Origin: Globodera rostochiensis | Taxonomy: Eukaryota; Nematoda; Chromadorea; Rhabditida; Heteroderidae | Direction of reading: 5' to 3' | DNA length: 64,000 nucleotides | Assembly (NCBI GenBank): GCA_018350325.1 | Contig: JAEVLN010000002.1 | Location: 5,811,456-5,875,455 of the forward strand | Part shown: one piece after another, positions 60,486 to 64,000 of the stretch | Layout: every line of letters begins with the position of its first letter | How positions within the stretch are numbered: the stretch's first letter is position 1 | Notes under the pieces: generated by a model | Told to the model about the DNA's origin: nothing | The model's database searches: none | The model's input: the letters and a program-made list of their open reading frames with translations, nothing else | Made by a program: the position numbers and the translations under genes

Positions 60486-60773
60486 CTAAAAATATACAAA
60501 AAGTCTGGGTGCTTTGCATTCATTTTCACTTGGAGTTTTGAGTTTTGGTTTGTTTTTATTAACTGATGTCACTTGGACATTTCCACTTAATGAAATTCGT
60601 GGTGCAGATTTGTTTTTTACCAAAATTACACGAACCATTAAATCTCGCCGACTCTTCTTAAATTTTAAATTCGTAATGTAAAAAATAATTAATAAAAAAT
60701 TATAATAATACAAAAAATCAAATAAAAAATTATTTACAAAACGGGCCAAATGTAAATATAAAATAAATTTCAA
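60486..60773 (-). CDS. Basic ORF of 95 residues, possible exon or small gene
   Basis: An ATG opens 95 codons to TAG. The first 38 residues are a hydrophobic T-rich run that could be a membrane anchor or partly intron; an acceptor-like aaatttaag sits at the change. The C-terminal 57 residues have good codon use and are basic and proline/serine-rich (KKSRRDLMVRVILVKNKSAP..., KNKPKLKTPSENECKAPRLF). No family is recognised. Most likely a real terminal exon, with the N-terminal part uncertain. Confidence 0.45.
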   Translation of the reverse strand: MKFILYLHLARFVNNFLFDFLYYYNFLLIIFYITNLKFKKSRRDLMVRVILVKNKSAPRISLSGNVQVTSVNKNKPKLKTPSENECKAPRLFVYF

Positions 60774-61924
60774 CCAAATGGCCGCGAATATCGTTTAATA
60801 TAAATATATTATTTAAATAAACGTACTGTAGTTTTAAATGAGCACCAAATTAAATGTTTCATATTACCAGTTGGCAAAAAACGCTTCATAAAATGCAAAT
60901 GTGTCTGGTAAAAATTAAATTTTTCCACTAAAGTTTTAATAAAAATTATAATAATACATGAATATTTCTAAAAAGACAACTAAGCGCACAAAACCACGAG
61001 GCTTCAATGAGTCTCACTTGCCACCTGTATTTTGTACATAATAACAAAATAAACTCCGAGTTCAATCAATTGATTTTTGGGTATATTAATAACATATCGC
61101 ACACTTTTATACCTCTATAAATCGAAATCGTCCAAAATGGTCATTTCCTGCGTGACGTAAGAGACGAGACTGATAAAGCGACTGCTAGGAATCAAAAAAT
61201 TAATTCGTTTGATAAAACTCTTTGTATAAAATAGTCATTCGTTTTATTTATATAAAATTCATACCTAAAATAAATATTATATTTTAGTATAACGTAAAGT
61301 GAAAGCATTTTCGAAAGGATATAGAATATTGCAAATATATAACATTTGTTAAAAAAATTCAAAAAAAAAAATATTGACACTCCAGAACTTACTATTTTTA
61401 GGATCGTGTCTACGGGTTCGACCAAACAGCAGTGGCGACAATCAAGACATAATATTGCTTAATCATATACAAAATTAAGTTATTAACATATTTAAATTTG
61501 TGTAAGCTCTGCTGATTTCTCTCAGTAAAAGGGTGCGTGATCGGCGTGCGCTCATGCGTCTCCAAGTGCCCGCATTGATTAAAAATTTTAATTCTAATTC
61601 AATAATACTTCCAATGTGGAAACGAAAATGTTTCTCCAAATTAAAGGACAATTAAATTTGCCAATAATAAAACAAGCAACATTTACATTAATTACTTTAT
61701 AATAAAATGATAAATTGAAAATGGTATAAAATAGTGAAGAACAATTCTTTGATAAAATGTGCAAGCTAAGCAATATTAATTTAAAAGATCACCTATAAAT
61801 AAAATCTTCTAAATTAAATATTGAATCCTTTTCATATTAATAAAAAAAATTTCATTTAATTCTTCCTTTACTGGTTTACTTTTGTTAGCTTTTTTTGGTT
61901 TAATATAATAATTTTGTAGTAGGA
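60774..61924. other. AT-rich stretch with a donor-bearing island
   Basis: At about 61390-61460 the minus strand has an open frame (AILCLDCRHCCLVEPVDTIL and KI) ending exactly at GTAAGT. In another frame an ATG gives MIKQYYVLIVATAVWSNP, a signal-peptide-like start. A first exon is possible but the frame is undecided. No other gene was seen. Confidence 0.35.
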
Positions 61925-62125
61925 ATGTGAGGGGTACCGCCGGGAAAATTTTAAGATTTTAACGATTTTGTTAAAAAAATTGTTCCAAAAATTACAGATT
62001 GTAAATAAAAAAGGTCCCAACTTGATTTGACAAAAACCGGTTTGGGGTTCAGTTAACTGGGTAGAGCCCAAAACCGAAACCGGGGTCGCACACCAGCCTA
62101 GACCCCCGGTTAAAACCGACCATGA
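61925..62125. mobile_element. Remnant with AACCGG-rich ends
   Basis: The words aaaccggtttgg, aaaccgaaaccggggtcg and ccggttaaaaccgacc cluster at the right side. They resemble the ggttaaccgaaccgaaaacc block inside the nested element at 20896-20975. Probably a decayed small transposon; no target duplication was seen. Confidence 0.5.
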
Positions 62126-62955
62126 CCAATCCATTTTTATGATTTCTTCTCTCCAAAACCAAATCGTTGAGAAAAATTGTTGGTGTTGAGAAATATGATC
62201 GGTAATTTAAATACAACAACTCACACGGATATCCTTCACTCTCACTTAAGCCATCGAAGTAAAATGCTTAAGTTAGCAACTTTTGAATTGCAGAAATTTA
62301 TGCCACCCCATAATTTTTTTAATAATTATCTAAAAATCTTTTAAAAAAATATTGTAGAAATTACAAAATATTATTTAAATAAATGAAGAAAATTAAAATT
62401 ATATACCTTCAGAATGCGAAAGTATAGCTCATTTTTAAACACGTCCAAATATTATTTAAAACATTTTAAAACCTTCCGAAACAGAGACGAGCATTATCTG
62501 GCAGCCTACTCGAGAAAGCCGGAAGTACAACTTTAAATAAGATAGAAACTGCAAAATTAATTACATTTTACAAAATAATTTTAATAAATAATAATTAAAT
62601 CATATTAAAGTCACAGTGAATATAACCTTAATTACTGGTTGAACCAATAATATATTTAGTATATTGAATAAAACTTAAAATTTTTTAGCCGGATAAATAA
62701 ATAAAATTATTTAACATTTTAAGCAATATTGATTATTAATTGTATTTTAACAAGTCAATATAACTAAATAACTAGTTGTGTGAGGTACATCCATGTCTAT
62801 GTAGTGCTGCCAAAGCGTTAACGCGCTTATAGAGCTTCGCTACCTAGTTCGGGGGTTGGGGTGTGTAGTTTTTTCTTACAATATTTTTGATTGAAAAATT
62901 GCGCGTATTTTTCTGCATTTTATAACACCAGATGCACTGTTGGGTATTCTTTTTT
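62126..62955. other. AT-rich spacer upstream of the 62956 exon
   Basis: A GC-richer block at 62790-62870 (gtctatgtagtgctgccaaa...ttcgggggttggggtgtgt) lies 90-170 bases upstream of the signal-peptide exon and may be its promoter. No motif is recognised. Confidence 0.4.
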
Positions 62956-63012
62956 ATGAAATTCTTTACTTTTATATCTTTGACGATTTCTCTTATTGTT
63001 ACTTTAGCTCAG
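62956..63012 (+). CDS. First exon of a secreted-protein gene
   Basis: An ATG is followed by 19 codons (MKFFTFISLTISLIVTLAQ), a textbook signal peptide, ending in CAG before GTAATT in phase 0. A possible trans-splice acceptor (ataacaccag) lies about 23 bases upstream. The following exons are not identified; an open piece near 63540 (MIAKFWDGT then TAG) is one unproven candidate, and the gene may continue beyond the window. Confidence 0.55.
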
Positions 63013-63732
63013 GTAATTAATATTTTTAAATTATAAAATCTGCTATAAACTCATAGTTTTGCATATTAAAAATTAATATCGTCAAATTCTTTATTTAATG
63101 CACTTGATTACGAATGCGTTAAAGGAAAAATTGAATAAAGCCTTCTTGAATCGATTTTTGAAAATTAAGGAAAAAACGACTTTTGACTAACAAAATCCTT
63201 AGCTCAAATAAATTTCTAGCAAAAAAAATGTACTCAATTTTGAAAATTTAATTTAAATTGAAATATGGATAAATAAATAAATAATACTTTGACTAAAATA
63301 AATCTCACACCAAAAATAGTAATTGTATTAAGAAAACAATAAATATGGTTGCCCTTGTTAATGTTAATTCAAATACAAAATAATATATTACACTTGAAAA
63401 ATAAGATAAAAGGTTTCGGATTAATTAACAATTTATACAACCGTTGCCGCAAACCACAAAAAGAAATCTGTTTAATAATTTTGTATTAAAATAATAACTG
63501 ATAAAAAAAGAACCATTATTTGATAAGATTTGAAACAATGATTGCGAAGTTCTGGGATGGCACATAGTCAATAATATACAAAAACTCATGTTCACACTTA
63601 GTATTCAAAAAATTTACCAATTGCCCAATTAATTCAAAAAATAAATTTTATCATTAAATTCTTTGATTTATTTTGCATTGTTAAAAATAATATAATAAAT
63701 ATGCATGATAAAATGAGCAAATATTTTAATGC
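63013..63732. other. AT-rich stretch, probable intron
   Basis: Presumably the first intron of the 62956 gene plus unresolved sequence. Small mixed pieces at 63430-63470 and 63530-63580 could hold short exons. Nothing is firm. Confidence 0.35.
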
Positions 63733-63880
63733 TTTAAACGCGCATTACTATCCGATCGTCAGTTGCGGGTTGATGAAAAAATTACTTAAAAGAAACAAAT
63801 TTGCAATGAATGTATAAATAATTGTATATTTGAAAATATTTTTATAATTGATAAAATTACATAAATTATCAAAACAATAA
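63733..63880 (+). repeat. Dispersed repeat, copy 3 of 3
   Basis: This matches copy 1 (57127-57275) over its full length, including the AT-rich tail, with one base missing in the core (ctatccg for ctattccg). Confidence 0.85.
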
Positions 63881-64000
63881 GTTTTAATGATAAAAAAGTA
63901 AAGCAATTTTTGGGGTAAAGTTAATGTGTTTTCATTAAAATTAGCAATACAAATTTGTAACTTGTTTTCAATTTTTAAAATAAAATAAATTTTTATTTTA

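Noticed and set aside
1..64000. Telomere, rRNA, CRISPR array, prokaryotic operon or mitochondrial insertion
   Set aside because: No matching repeats, ribosomal sequences, spacer arrays or operon-like gene spacing were found on either strand.

Overview
This window looks like nuclear DNA of an animal, most likely a nematode. It is very AT-rich. Where introns can be fixed by reading frame, several are only about 48-60 bases. One intron has a GC-AG boundary, and polypyrimidine-AG acceptors sit directly in front of several start codons, as expected for spliced-leader trans-splicing. The clearest gene encodes a single-domain tissue inhibitor of metalloproteinases (TIMP), an animal family. Organism assignment is inference. 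I see no rRNA, no functional tRNA, no CRISPR array and nothing bacterial or mitochondrial.

Layout. 1-28 kb: AT-rich, gene-poor DNA, T-rich on the + strand from about 7.4 to 25.7 kb. It carries diverged duplications, short GC-richer islands that read like small exons (best case a two-exon gene at 17658-18126), and hAT-type transposons. Two transposons are complete, with 8-bp target duplications (20345-21558 and 26938-27924); others are fragments. 28.2-30.9 kb: a GC-richer gene island with a small one-membrane-segment protein (+), the TIMP gene (-) and the 3' end of a broken protein tyrosine phosphatase gene (-). 31.06-32.18 kb: a satellite of ten copies of a roughly 107-bp unit, followed by a small ORF with a faint enolase-like N-terminus. 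33-45 kb: A-rich on +, few genes, again with exon-like islands and a convincing terminal exon at 45453-45692.

46.0-51.8 kb is the second gene cluster. On the minus strand: a repeat-bearing Ser/Lys-rich protein, one of whose introns is almost entirely a hAT-like MITE; a partial gene with an in-frame TAG; and a two-membrane-segment protein whose first exon does not join in phase. On the plus strand: a well-resolved four-exon gene for a 255-residue secreted protein. A fold-back element and GC-rich repeat elements occupy the spaces between genes and one intron. 52-64 kb: A-rich on +, repeat copies, a GC-rich island at 56.3-56.5 kb, a basic ORF at 60.5-60.8 kb, and the signal-peptide exon of a secreted-protein gene whose remainder is not resolved (62956-63012).

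The genes do not form an obvious pathway. Several encode exported or membrane proteins (TIMP, the 255-residue protein, the 62956 exon, the 48755-49861 protein). The rest of the window is shaped by small non-autonomous transposons that have landed in introns and at splice sites.
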